Shown piece by piece: positions 41,897 to 49,714 of a stretch of DNA of 64,000 bases. Made by a program: the position numbers and the translations under genes. Location of the stretch: assembly GCF_010686755.1 (NCBI RefSeq), contig NZ_JAAGXA010000004.1, forward strand, positions 62,001-126,000. The letters are read 5' to 3'. How positions within the stretch are numbered: the first letter of the stretch is position 1; the number at the start of each line of letters is the position of its first letter. Below the pieces are notes generated by a model. That model saw only the letters and a program-made list of their open reading frames with translations. It ran no database searches and was not told the origin of the DNA. This stretch comes from Nocardioides zeae (lineage in GTDB: Bacteria; Actinomycetota; Actinomycetes; Propionibacteriales; Nocardioidaceae).

Positions 41897-42687
41897 CCCC
41901 TGCTCCTCCCCGCCTCGTGGCGGAGGGCCTGACGCTGCGGTACGACGCGCGCACCGTCGCCACCGACCTGAGCGTCGTGGTGCCCGACGACCGGTTCACC
42001 GTCGTCCTCGGCCCCAACGCCTGCGGCAAGTCGACCCTCCTGCGGGCGCTCTCGGGGCTGCTGGCCCCGGCGGCGGGTCGGGTGCTGCTCGACGGGGCGC
42101 CGCTGTCGTCGTTGCCGGCGAAGGAGCGGGCCCGACGGATGGCGCTGCTGCCCCAGACGATGAGCGCACCGGAGGGCATTACCGTGCGCGAGCTCGTGCA
42201 CCGCGGCCGGTTCGCCCACCAGCGGGTGCTGCGACGTCACTCCGCCTCCGACCGCGACGCCGTCGCCGCGGCGCTCGAGGAGACCCACGTGGCCGACCTG
42301 GCCGAGCGTCGGCTCGACGAGCTGTCGGGCGGCCAGCGCCAGCGGGTGTGGATCGCGATGACGCTCGCCCAGGACACCCCGCTCGTGCTGCTCGACGAGC
42401 CCACGACCTTCCTCGACCTGCCCCACCAGATCGAGGTGCTCAACGTGCTGCACCGGCTCGTGGCGCGGGGCCGGACCGTCGTCGCGGTGCTCCACGACCT
42501 CAACCTGGCGGCGCGCTACGCCGACCACGTGGTCGCGATGCGCTCCGGGGCGGTGGTCGCCGAGGGCCCGCCGTCCGCGACGATCACGGAGCCGCTGCTG
42601 CGGTCGGTGTTCGACCTCGAGGCCACCGTCCTCCCCGACCCCCTCACCGGCGCCCCGATGGTCGTGCCGGCCGACTCCCGCGACTGA
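41893..42687 (+). CDS. Iron-siderophore ABC transporter ATP-binding protein (FecE/FepC type)
   Basis: Protein of 264 residues. Walker A is GPNACGKST, the Q-loop LLPQ, the signature LSGGQRQRVWIAM, Walker B LVLLDEPT and the switch His in AVLHDLN; all are intact. The FLDLPHQIEVL segment is typical of the siderophore-family ATPases. The ATG overlaps the permease stop. It powers ferric-siderophore import. Confidence 0.94.
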   Translation: MTPAPPRLVAEGLTLRYDARTVATDLSVVVPDDRFTVVLGPNACGKSTLLRALSGLLAPAAGRVLLDGAPLSSLPAKERARRMALLPQTMSAPEGITVRELVHRGRFAHQRVLRRHSASDRDAVAAALEETHVADLAERRLDELSGGQRQRVWIAMTLAQDTPLVLLDEPTTFLDLPHQIEVLNVLHRLVARGRTVVAVLHDLNLAARYADHVVAMRSGAVVAEGPPSATITEPLLRSVFDLEATVLPDPLTGAPMVVPADSRD

Positions 42688-42693
42688 CGCGTC

Positions 42694-42713
42694 GAGTTGT
42701 CACGTACGCCGCG
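42694..42713. repeat. Single copy of GAGTTGTCACGTACGCCGCG
   Basis: Identical over 20 bp to the tandem units at 17.4 kb. A related half-phrase, GTCGAGTTGCGAGAAACGCG, follows at 42722-42741, and a variant, GTCGAGCTGCACGAAACGCT, is near 43656-43675. Confidence 0.75.
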
Positions 42714-42776
42714 GCAGGTGCGTCGAGTTGCGAGAAACGCGCGCGGCGGGTCGCGGGCCCGGCGCAGCATGTCTCC

Positions 42777-43571
42777 ATGGGGGACGAGTCCGAGAAGGTC
42801 CTGCGGCTCCGCCGCGACGACACGTGCCGGGTGTGCGCCGCTCCGCTCGCTGCCGGCGCCACCGCGACGTACGAACGCGCCAGCCGCACCGTCCGCTGCC
42901 TCACCTGCCCGGCGGAGGACGCCGTCGTCGACCCCGGTACGGCGGGTGCGTCCGCCCGACGGGAGCACGAGCGGCGGCGGGATCGGCGCGAGCAGCGCGT
43001 GCGGGAGAAGCACCCGCGCATCGGCGGCTTCCTGCTCGCGGTGACCGACGACCCGGCATCGACGCGGGCGTGGGCGACCGGCGCCACCGGTGAGGAGCGC
43101 CTCGGGGCTCGGCTCGACGGCATCGCCTCCGCGACGGTCCGCGTGCTGCACGACCGCCGGATCCCCCGCAGTCGCGCCAACATCGACCACCTCGTCGTCA
43201 CCCCGGGAGGGGTGTGGGTGGTGGATGCGAAGCGGTACGCCGGCCGCCCCGCCCTCCGCGTCGAGGGAGGGCTGCTGCGCCCGCGCGTGGAGAAGCTGGT
43301 CGTCGCGGGTCGTGACCGGACGAACCTCGTCGACGGGGTGCTCCGGCAGGTCGAGGTGGTGACCGGGGTGCTGGGTGACGTGACCCCGGTGCGCGGTGCG
43401 CTCTGCTTCGTCGAGGCCGACTGGCCGTTGATCGGCGGAGCCTTCGTGACCCGCGGGGTCGAGGTGCTGTGGCCGAAGAAGCTGGCGGCGATGGTGACCG
43501 AGCCCCGCGGAGCGCTGCTCGACGTCGCGGCGGTCCACCAGCAGCTCGCGGCCGCCCTCCGCCCGGCCTGA
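42777..43571 (+). CDS. Zinc-ribbon and NERD (nuclease-related) domain protein
   Basis: Protein of 264 residues. An N-terminal CxxC pair (CRVC..CLTC, about 18-44) suggests a zinc ribbon, followed by a highly charged Arg/Glu linker. The NERD domain reads GEERLGARLD, IDHLVVTPGGVWVVDAKRYAGRP with the Asp and Asp-Ala-Lys residues expected for a PD-(D/E)XK-like site. NERD proteins may act on DNA or RNA; the role is unproven. The ATG at 42777 lacks a clear ribosome-binding site. Confidence 0.85.
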   Translation: MGDESEKVLRLRRDDTCRVCAAPLAAGATATYERASRTVRCLTCPAEDAVVDPGTAGASARREHERRRDRREQRVREKHPRIGGFLLAVTDDPASTRAWATGATGEERLGARLDGIASATVRVLHDRRIPRSRANIDHLVVTPGGVWVVDAKRYAGRPALRVEGGLLRPRVEKLVVAGRDRTNLVDGVLRQVEVVTGVLGDVTPVRGALCFVEADWPLIGGAFVTRGVEVLWPKKLAAMVTEPRGALLDVAAVHQQLAAALRPA

Positions 43572-43580
43572 CCGGACGGA

Positions 43581-43639
43581 AGTCCTGCGGAACAGGTGCA
43601 GTTCTGGCCCGGTCGGAATCGCATCCGTTCCGCAGGACT
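43581..43639. repeat. Stem-loop with AGTCCTGCGGAAC arms
   Basis: Perfect 13-bp arms AGTCCTGCGGAAC (43581-43593) and GTTCCGCAGGACT (43627-43639) flank a 33-nt loop, 10 bp after the NERD gene stop. It may act as a terminator. Confidence 0.75.
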
Positions 43640-43770
43640 CGTCGCCGGTGGGGTGTCGAGCTGCACGAAACGCTCAGGCGGGCACCACGCAAAGGGGCAC
43701 GAACGACAGCGGCCCGCGCCAACCCGCCGTCGTACGTGACCCTTTTCCGGAGCTGGCCAGGGCGCCGCTC

Positions 43771-43822
43771 GCGGACGTCATGCGCCCCGGCCGCCCCGGG
43801 CACCGCACCGCATGACGTCCGC
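43771..43822. repeat. Intergenic stem-loop, GGACGTCATGCG family, copy 3
   Basis: Perfect 14-bp arms GCGGACGTCATGCG (43771-43784) and CGCATGACGTCCGC (43809-43822) enclose a 24-nt loop. The loop CCCCGGCCGCCCCGGGCACC is nearly the loop of copy 1 at 6856-6879. Confidence 0.85.
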
Positions 43823-43891
43823 AGCGACGCCGCAGCGACGCCGCCACCGCCGCCACCGCCGAAAACTTTTTGTCAATCTGACTCAAACCCC

Positions 43892-43920
43892 TTGCCTCCC
43901 GATTAATTGTCGCACAGACT
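43892..43920 (+). promoter_or_regulatory. Promoter of the pseudokinase cassette
   Basis: TTGCCT (43892-43897), a 17-bp spacer and CAGACT (43915-43920) would start RNA at about 43927-43928, exactly the ATG of the pseudokinase, so the transcript would be leaderless. A dyad GACT-ATT-AGTC (43917-43927) overlaps the start and could be an operator. Confidence 0.5.
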
Positions 43921-43927
43921 ATTAGTC

Positions 43928-44965
43928 ATGAGCACCGACACGGACCTCCTCCACCAGGTCGAGGCAGCCACCACCCCGGCGGACCTCTTCGGCCCGCAGG
44001 ACGGCTCGGACCAGGCGCGGCGTCGCGCGCGGCGTACCCACCGCGTCATCGCCACCGCCCTCCACCCCGACCGGCGCGACCCGACGATCGACGCCGCCCG
44101 CGGGGACGCCGCGTTCGCCAAGGCCACGACGTTCTTCGAGCAGTGGAGCAACGGCGTCGAGGCCACGGACGAGGGCACGATCATCGGCACGAACGGCACC
44201 TGGACCATCGGCGCCCAGGTCGGCCGGGGCACCGTGGCGAACCTCTACGCCGTCCCCGGCGGCGACGCGGTCGTCAAGATCGCCCGCCGGCGCTCGTCGT
44301 CGCGCTACCTCCGCAACGAGCGGACGGCCCTGACCCGGCTCAGGGAACAGAGCGAGAGCTGGCTCGCGCCGTACCTCCCCCGCCTCCTCGACACCGCGAC
44401 CCTGCGCAGCCCCGACGGGAGCAAGAACGAGCAGCGCGAGGCCAACGTGCTCGGCTCGCTGACCCGCGCCGACGGGTTCGTGCCGTTGACCGCCGTGCAG
44501 GCGGCGGCCCCCGACGGGCTCGACGGCCGGGACTGGGCCTGGATGCAGCGGCGGATCATCCGCGCGCTCGCCGCGGTCCACGCGATCGGGATCGTCCACG
44601 GCGCGCTGCTGCCGGAGAACGTCCTCATCCATCCCGAGGAGCACGGGGTCGTCCTCGCGGGCTGGTCGTTCGCGACCCGGCCCGGCCGCCCGGCGGAGGG
44701 GGTCGTCGCGTCGCAGGCCGCGGCGTACCCGCCCGAGGTCACCGGTGGCGTCGTCACCCCGGCGACGGACGTCGCGATGCTCGGCGCGCTCGGGCTGGCG
44801 ATGCTGCGGCCCGACCAGCGGGTGCAACGGCGGTTCTCCGCCGGCCTGCGGCAGGACGCCCCGGGCATGCGGCCGCGGGCCGCTGACCTGCAGGGGGAGT
44901 ACGACGAGCTGCTCGACCGGCTCTACGGGCCGCGGCGGTTCCGCCCCCTCGACCTGGCCGTCTGA
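43928..44965 (+). CDS. J-domain-like pseudokinase
   Basis: Protein of 345 residues. The N-terminal helical region carries HPD (46-48, in IATALHPDRRDP), the J-domain hallmark that stimulates Hsp70. A protein-kinase-like fold follows: glycine loop VGRGTVAN (98-105), Lys117 (VVKIA) and Glu131. The catalytic loop is HGALLPENVLI (224-234), so the HRD Asp is lost while Asn231 remains. The DFG region reads LAGWSF (243-248), losing the metal Asp. It is probably a binding pseudokinase. It heads an operon with a VWA protein (51 nt away) and a PurA paralog. Confidence 0.8.
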   Translation: MSTDTDLLHQVEAATTPADLFGPQDGSDQARRRARRTHRVIATALHPDRRDPTIDAARGDAAFAKATTFFEQWSNGVEATDEGTIIGTNGTWTIGAQVGRGTVANLYAVPGGDAVVKIARRRSSSRYLRNERTALTRLREQSESWLAPYLPRLLDTATLRSPDGSKNEQREANVLGSLTRADGFVPLTAVQAAAPDGLDGRDWAWMQRRIIRALAAVHAIGIVHGALLPENVLIHPEEHGVVLAGWSFATRPGRPAEGVVASQAAAYPPEVTGGVVTPATDVAMLGALGLAMLRPDQRVQRRFSAGLRQDAPGMRPRAADLQGEYDELLDRLYGPRRFRPLDLAV

Positions 44966-45016
44966 ACGGCCCCCGCACACCCACACCGAAGCGACAGACA
45001 CGAAAGGAACAGGACA

Positions 45017-46000
45017 ATGGGCAACGGAGCATGGAGCGACCGGACCTTCGCCGCATCGGCGGGCGCCCGCCAGCGCAGCGGTCGGGCGGCCTTCGGCTAC
45101 AGCGACGACGTACGCCGCAAGCCGGTCGCGCAGTGGAAGGCGCACCCGACGCTCGACCCGAAGGGCCTCACCGTCCGCGAGTCGCGCGACTCGGCCGAGC
45201 ACCCGAACAGCACCCCGATCGCCGTCTTCTTCGACGTGACGGGCTCGATGGGCACGGTCCCGCAGCAGATGCAGGGCGAGCTGTCGAAGCTGCACGGGCT
45301 GCTGCAGCGGAAGGGCTACGTCGACGACCCGCAGATCATGTTCGGCGCGGTCGGCGACGCGGACACGGACTACGTGCCGTTGCAGGTCGGCCAGTTCGAG
45401 TCGGACAACCGCATGGACTCCCAGCTGCGGTCGATCTTCCTCGAGGGCAACGGCGGCGGCCAGATGAGCGAGTCCTACGAGCTGGCGGCCTACGTCATGG
45501 CCCGCCACACCGCGACCGACGCGTGGGAGAAGCGCGGCAAGAAGGGCTACCTGTTCGTCATCGGCGACGAGATGGGCAAGCCGAAGATCCGGGCGCGGCA
45601 GCTGCGCGACATCCTCGGCGTGAAGGCGCGGGAGGACGTGCGGTCGGAGGACCTGTGGCGCGAGGTCGAGGAGCGCTGGGAGGTGTTCTTCATCCTGCCG
45701 CGCCAGACGGCGCACTACGACAACCCGCAGGTCAACGACTACTGGCGCGCGATGCTCAGCGAGCGCCTGCTGCGCCTCGACGACCCGCGCGCGGTCTGCG
45801 ACCTGATCGCCCTGACGGTCGGCCTGCTCGAGGACGCCATCGACCTCGACGAGGGCCTCGAGGACCTGCGCGACGTGGGCAGCACGAGCGGCGGCGCGGT
45901 CTCGCGGGCGCTCGCCACGGTCGGTACGGCGCGGGGCACCGCCACGCTCCCCGCTCACCTCGCGCGCGACCTGGGCGCGGAGCCGGACGACCTGGCCTGA
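45017..46000 (+). CDS. VWA-fold protein of the pseudokinase cassette
   Basis: Protein of 327 residues. FFDVTGSMG (71-79) is a MIDAS-type metal site (Asp73-x-Thr-x-Ser77), followed by MQGELSKLHGLLQRKGYVDDPQIMFGAVGDADTD and GGGQMSESYELAAYVMARHT, which could supply the other metal ligands. YLFVIGDEMGKPKI and WEVFFILPRQTAHYD continue the alternating strands. It likely mediates metal-dependent protein contact, perhaps scaffolding the other two products. The ATG follows AGGAACAGGACA. The exact family is not recognised. Confidence 0.78.
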   Translation: MGNGAWSDRTFAASAGARQRSGRAAFGYSDDVRRKPVAQWKAHPTLDPKGLTVRESRDSAEHPNSTPIAVFFDVTGSMGTVPQQMQGELSKLHGLLQRKGYVDDPQIMFGAVGDADTDYVPLQVGQFESDNRMDSQLRSIFLEGNGGGQMSESYELAAYVMARHTATDAWEKRGKKGYLFVIGDEMGKPKIRARQLRDILGVKAREDVRSEDLWREVEERWEVFFILPRQTAHYDNPQVNDYWRAMLSERLLRLDDPRAVCDLIALTVGLLEDAIDLDEGLEDLRDVGSTSGGAVSRALATVGTARGTATLPAHLARDLGAEPDDLA

Positions 46001-46036
46001 GCCGGGCCCGAGCACACGAACGAGAGGAGAAGCGCG

Positions 46037-47299
46037 ATGACCACCCAGCCGCACCGCATCGTCGTCGGCCTCGGCTTCGGCGACGAGGCCAAGGGCGCGA
46101 CCGTCGACCGGCTCTGCGCGGAAGGCGGTGTGGCGGCGGTCGTCCGCTTCTCCGGCGGCCCGCAGGCGGCGCACAACGTGGTCGTCGACGGGGTCCACCA
46201 CACGTTCCGGCAGTTCGGGAGCGGGACGCTCGCGGGGGTGGCGTCCTACCTGAGCCGGTACGTGCTGGTGAGCCCCGAGGCGCTGGGGGCCGAGGCGGAC
46301 GAGCTGGCCGCGCGCGGCGTACCGGATCCCCTCGCCATGATCGCCGTCAGCCCCGACGCCCTGGTCGTCACGCCGGTGCACCGCGCCGCGAACCGCACGC
46401 GGGAGGACCTGCGCGGCGACGCGCGCCACGGGTCGTGCGGCCTGGGGGTCGGGGAGACGCAGCTCTACGCGCTGCCCGAGAACGGAGGCGCGGCGGCGAT
46501 CCGGGTGCGGGACTGCCTCGCGCCGGACGTGCTGCGCGTGAAGCTGGCGGCGCTGCTGGAGCACTACGCGCCGCTGCTCGCGCAGGGGTGCCACGAGGTG
46601 CCGACCCTGCGGGAGATGGCGGTGGACCTGCTGGAGTTCGGGGCGGCGGTGGCGATCGTCCCCGACGTCGCGTACCTGACGGCGGCCGCCGCGGCCGGGT
46701 CGCTCGTCCTCGAGGGCTCGCAGGGCGTGCTGCTCGACGAGTGGCGCGGGTTCCACCCGCACACGACGTGGTCGACGGTGACGCCGGCCCCGGCGCAGGC
46801 CCTGCTGGCGGAGGCGGGCCTCGGCCGGGGCGAGGTCTGGGGCGCCGTGCGGTCCTACGCCACGCGCCACGGGGCCGGCCCCTTCCCGACGGAGGACCGC
46901 ACGCTTGAGCTGCCGGAGGAGCACAACGGGTACGGCGCCTACCAGGGCGACTGGCGCACCGGGCACCTCGACCTCGTGCTGCTCGACTACGCGGCGCGGG
47001 TGTGCCGGGCGTCGGGCGGCCTCGACCTGCTGGCCGTCAGCCACCTCGATGCGGCCCCGGTGGGGGTGGCGACGGGCTATGCCTCCCTGCCGCTGGGGGA
47101 CTTCACCGACCTCGACCACCAGTCGCGGTTGACAGCCGCCCTGGCGGCGGCCCGGCCGCAGGTCATGCCGCTGGAGGGCCCGGTCGACGAGGTCATCGCG
47201 CGGTGCGTCGGGGTCCCGGTGGGCATGCGGGCGTACGGCGCGGCCCGCGCCGACCGGGTGCTGGAGGTCGGCACGCGCGGAAGGGTCGTGGCGGCGTGA
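46037..47299 (+). CDS. Divergent adenylosuccinate synthetase (PurA) paralog
   Basis: Protein of 420 residues. PurA landmarks kept are GDEAKG (15-20, catalytic Asp16), GGPQAAHN (40-47, catalytic His46), EGSQGVLLD (226-234) and GAGPFPTE (279-286). Two substrate loops differ. The IMP-contact GTTGRGIGPAY region reads HGSCGLGVGE (131-140). The aspartate-binding GATTGRPRR loop reads GAYQGDWRTG (300-309). The protein therefore probably ligates a different amine donor or acts on a different purine. It is encoded 36 nt after the VWA gene with GAGAGGAG before the ATG. Confidence 0.85.
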   Translation: MTTQPHRIVVGLGFGDEAKGATVDRLCAEGGVAAVVRFSGGPQAAHNVVVDGVHHTFRQFGSGTLAGVASYLSRYVLVSPEALGAEADELAARGVPDPLAMIAVSPDALVVTPVHRAANRTREDLRGDARHGSCGLGVGETQLYALPENGGAAAIRVRDCLAPDVLRVKLAALLEHYAPLLAQGCHEVPTLREMAVDLLEFGAAVAIVPDVAYLTAAAAAGSLVLEGSQGVLLDEWRGFHPHTTWSTVTPAPAQALLAEAGLGRGEVWGAVRSYATRHGAGPFPTEDRTLELPEEHNGYGAYQGDWRTGHLDLVLLDYAARVCRASGGLDLLAVSHLDAAPVGVATGYASLPLGDFTDLDHQSRLTAALAAARPQVMPLEGPVDEVIARCVGVPVGMRAYGAARADRVLEVGTRGRVVAA

Positions 47300-47302
47300 G
47301 CG

Positions 47303-48121
47303 TCAGGACCCCGCGCCCTTGCCGAAGCCGAGCGTGAGGCCCCCGTCGACCACGAGCTCCACGCCGGTGACGTACTTCGCGCGGTCGCTGGCGAGGAAGA
47401 GCGCCGCGTTGGCCACGTCCCAGGCGTCGCCCATGTGTCCCATGGGGACCTGGCGGTCGCGGGTGCGCCACATCTCCTCGACGTCCTCGCTGCTGTAGGC
47501 GTCGGTGATGCCGGCGACGCTCTGCACCATGGGCGTCTTGATGAGGCCCGGCAGCACCGCGTTGACGCGGACGTGACGGGCGGCGTACTCCGCGGCCGTC
47601 GTGCGCGTCAGGTGGTTCAGCGCGGCCTTGCTCGCGTAGTAGGCGGCGTAGGCGACGCCGCTCCAGCGGATGCTGGCGACGGAGGAGATGTTGACGACGC
47701 TGCCGCCGCCCTGGGCCTCCATCACGGGCAGGACGTGACGCATGGTCAGGAAGGCGGAGTCGACGTTGATCGCGAAGACGCGGCGCCAGTCCTCCGGCGT
47801 CACGTCCGCGACCCCGCCGAGGGCCGCGGTCCCGATGTTGTTGTCGAGCACGTCGATGCGCCCGTGGTCGCGCACGACGGCGCGGACGGCCTCGGCGACT
47901 TGGTCCTCGTCGGTCGCGTCGACCACCAGGGTCGACGCCGCGTGGCCCTCGGCCGCGATCATGGCCGCGGTCGCGGCGTTCGACTCGGCGTCGCGGTCGA
48001 TGCACACCACGTGGGCGCCCTCGCGGGCGAAGGTGAGGGCCGTGGCGCGACCGTTCCCCATGCCCTCGCCGATGCAGCCCGCACCGACGACGACGGCGAC
48101 CTTGCCGGTGAGCTCGTTCAT
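47303..48121 (-). CDS. Short-chain dehydrogenase/reductase of the acid-catabolism cluster
   Basis: Protein of 272 residues. The cofactor motif is GAGCIGEGMGNGRA, followed by DNNIG, the catalytic Ser in NISSVAS and Tyr-x3-Lys in YYASKAAL; the site is intact. The C-terminus VTGVELVVDGG is typical of FabG-like and 3-hydroxyacyl-CoA dehydrogenases. The ATG follows GAGAGGAA. It is the last gene of a cluster with acyl-CoA ligase and thiolase, suggesting the 3-hydroxyacyl-CoA oxidation step. Confidence 0.88.
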   Translation of the reverse strand: MNELTGKVAVVVGAGCIGEGMGNGRATALTFAREGAHVVCIDRDAESNAATAAMIAAEGHAASTLVVDATDEDQVAEAVRAVVRDHGRIDVLDNNIGTAALGGVADVTPEDWRRVFAINVDSAFLTMRHVLPVMEAQGGGSVVNISSVASIRWSGVAYAAYYASKAALNHLTRTTAAEYAARHVRVNAVLPGLIKTPMVQSVAGITDAYSSEDVEEMWRTRDRQVPMGHMGDAWDVANAALFLASDRAKYVTGVELVVDGGLTLGFGKGAGS

Positions 48122-48154
48122 GTCGTTCCTCTCGAGTGTGTCGTGCCCGACGGG

Positions 48155-49711
48155 TCAGATGGCGCGGTCGGCGGCGGCCCAGAACCGCTGGCGGACGTCG
48201 CGCTTCAGCACCTTGCCGTTGGCACTGCGGGGGAGCTGGTCGACGAACACGATCTGCTTGGGGGTCTTCACGCCGCTCAGCGACGAACGACAGTGGGCGA
48301 CCACCGCGTCCTCGTCGAGCGAGCGCCCGGGCTTGAGCTCGACGACGGCAGTGACGCGCTCGCCCCAGTCGGCGTCGGGGGCGCCCACCACCGCGCAGTC
48401 CTCGACCTCGGGCAGCGACCAGATCACCTGCTCGACCTCGCCGGGATACACGTTGAAGCCACCCGTGATGATCATGTCCTTCTTCCGGTCCGTGAGGTGG
48501 AGGTAGCCGTCCTCGTCGAGGCGCCCCAGGTCTCCGGTGTGCAGCCAGCCGTCGCGGATGGTCTCCGCCGTACGTTCCGGGTCGCGGTAGTAGCCCTTCA
48601 TCACCAGGTCGCCCTGCACGCAGATCTCCCCGGTCTCTCCCGGCGCGAGGACGGTGCCCTCGTCGGGGTCCTTGATCGCGACGCGCACGAGCGGGTAGGG
48701 ACGGCCGCACGACGAGAGCCGGTCGTCGTCGGCGACGACACCGTCGCGCAGGTGCTCCTCCGGACGCATGAAGGTGATGGCGGCCGGCGCCTCGACCTGT
48801 CCGTAGCACTCGATGAAGACGGGCCCGAGCCGCTCGATGCCCGCGCGCAGCTTCCTGCTCGACATCGGCGCGGCGGCGTACATGACGTACTTGAGGGACG
48901 AGGTGTCGACGACCCGGTCCGCGAGCACGTCGAGGAGGCGGTAGATCACCGTCGGCGGCAGGAAGAGCTCCGTGACCCCGTGCTTCTCGATCGCCGGCAG
49001 GATGTGCTCGGGCGTCGCCCGCGGCACCACGACGACCGTGCCGCCGCGGGCGGAGGTCTGCAGGCTGAACAGGCCCGCCGTGTGGGTCATCGGGGCAGCG
49101 GCCAGGTTCACGGGGTGCTCGTCCTCGGTGTAGGCGAGGGCCAGCATCTGGTGGACGACCATGACGGAGAAGCTGCGGTGGGTGTTCATGACCCCCTTGG
49201 GGACGCCGGTGGTCCCGCCGGTCGGGGAGATCGCGACGACGTCGTCCATCTGCTGCCCCACCACGACGGGCGGGTACGACGGGCGCCCGCCGAGCCAGTC
49301 CTCCAGGACCGTGACGTCCGCCGCGGGACGGAGCGCGACGAGGCGCAGGTCGAGTCCCTGCCGGACGAACTCCTCGACCTGGTCGGCGAGGGCGGGGTCG
49401 TAGAAGAGGACCTCGACGTCGAAGCGCCGCAGGAGGTCGGCGTTCTCGTGGGCCGGGTTCCCGGGGTTGAGCGGGACCCAGGCGCCGCCGGCGCGCCAGA
49501 CCCCGAGCACGCAGATCCACGCCAGTGGAGCGTTCGGGGACAGGACGGCGACCTTGCCCTCCCGCTGCAGGCCCTCGTCGAGGAGGGCGTGGCCGATGCG
49601 GCAGGACAGCTCGCGCGCCTCGTCGTAGGTCCAGCTCTCGTCGTCCGTGCAGTAGGCGACGGCGTCGGGGGAGGACGCCCAGCCCCGGTCGAAGAAGTCG
49701 ATGATGGGCAT
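48155..49711 (-). CDS. AMP-dependent acyl-CoA synthetase/ligase
   Basis: Protein of 518 residues of the ANL superfamily. The P-loop-like motif is SPTGGTTGVPKGVMNTH. A5 is FIECYGQVEAPAAITFM (usually YGxTE), A7 GWLHTGDLGRLDEDGYLHLTDRKKDMI, A8 GGFNVYPGEVEQ, and the catalytic Lys is in PRSANGKVLKRDVR. It activates a carboxylic acid to its CoA thioester via the acyl-AMP. It sits between thiolase and SDR genes. The ATG follows GAGGAG. Confidence 0.92.
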   Translation of the reverse strand: MPIIDFFDRGWASSPDAVAYCTDDESWTYDEARELSCRIGHALLDEGLQREGKVAVLSPNAPLAWICVLGVWRAGGAWVPLNPGNPAHENADLLRRFDVEVLFYDPALADQVEEFVRQGLDLRLVALRPAADVTVLEDWLGGRPSYPPVVVGQQMDDVVAISPTGGTTGVPKGVMNTHRSFSVMVVHQMLALAYTEDEHPVNLAAAPMTHTAGLFSLQTSARGGTVVVVPRATPEHILPAIEKHGVTELFLPPTVIYRLLDVLADRVVDTSSLKYVMYAAAPMSSRKLRAGIERLGPVFIECYGQVEAPAAITFMRPEEHLRDGVVADDDRLSSCGRPYPLVRVAIKDPDEGTVLAPGETGEICVQGDLVMKGYYRDPERTAETIRDGWLHTGDLGRLDEDGYLHLTDRKKDMIITGGFNVYPGEVEQVIWSLPEVEDCAVVGAPDADWGERVTAVVELKPGRSLDEDAVVAHCRSSLSGVKTPKQIVFVDQLPRSANGKVLKRDVRQRFWAAADRAI

Positions 49712-49714
49712 GGC

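Larger units (their letters stand above)
43572..43927. other. 356-bp intergenic region with two long stem-loops and a promoter
   Basis: No gene is supported. The left part carries two palindromic elements, listed separately. The right part (43855-43927) is strongly A+T-rich and holds the promoter of the pseudokinase/VWA/PurA-like cassette. Confidence 0.7.
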
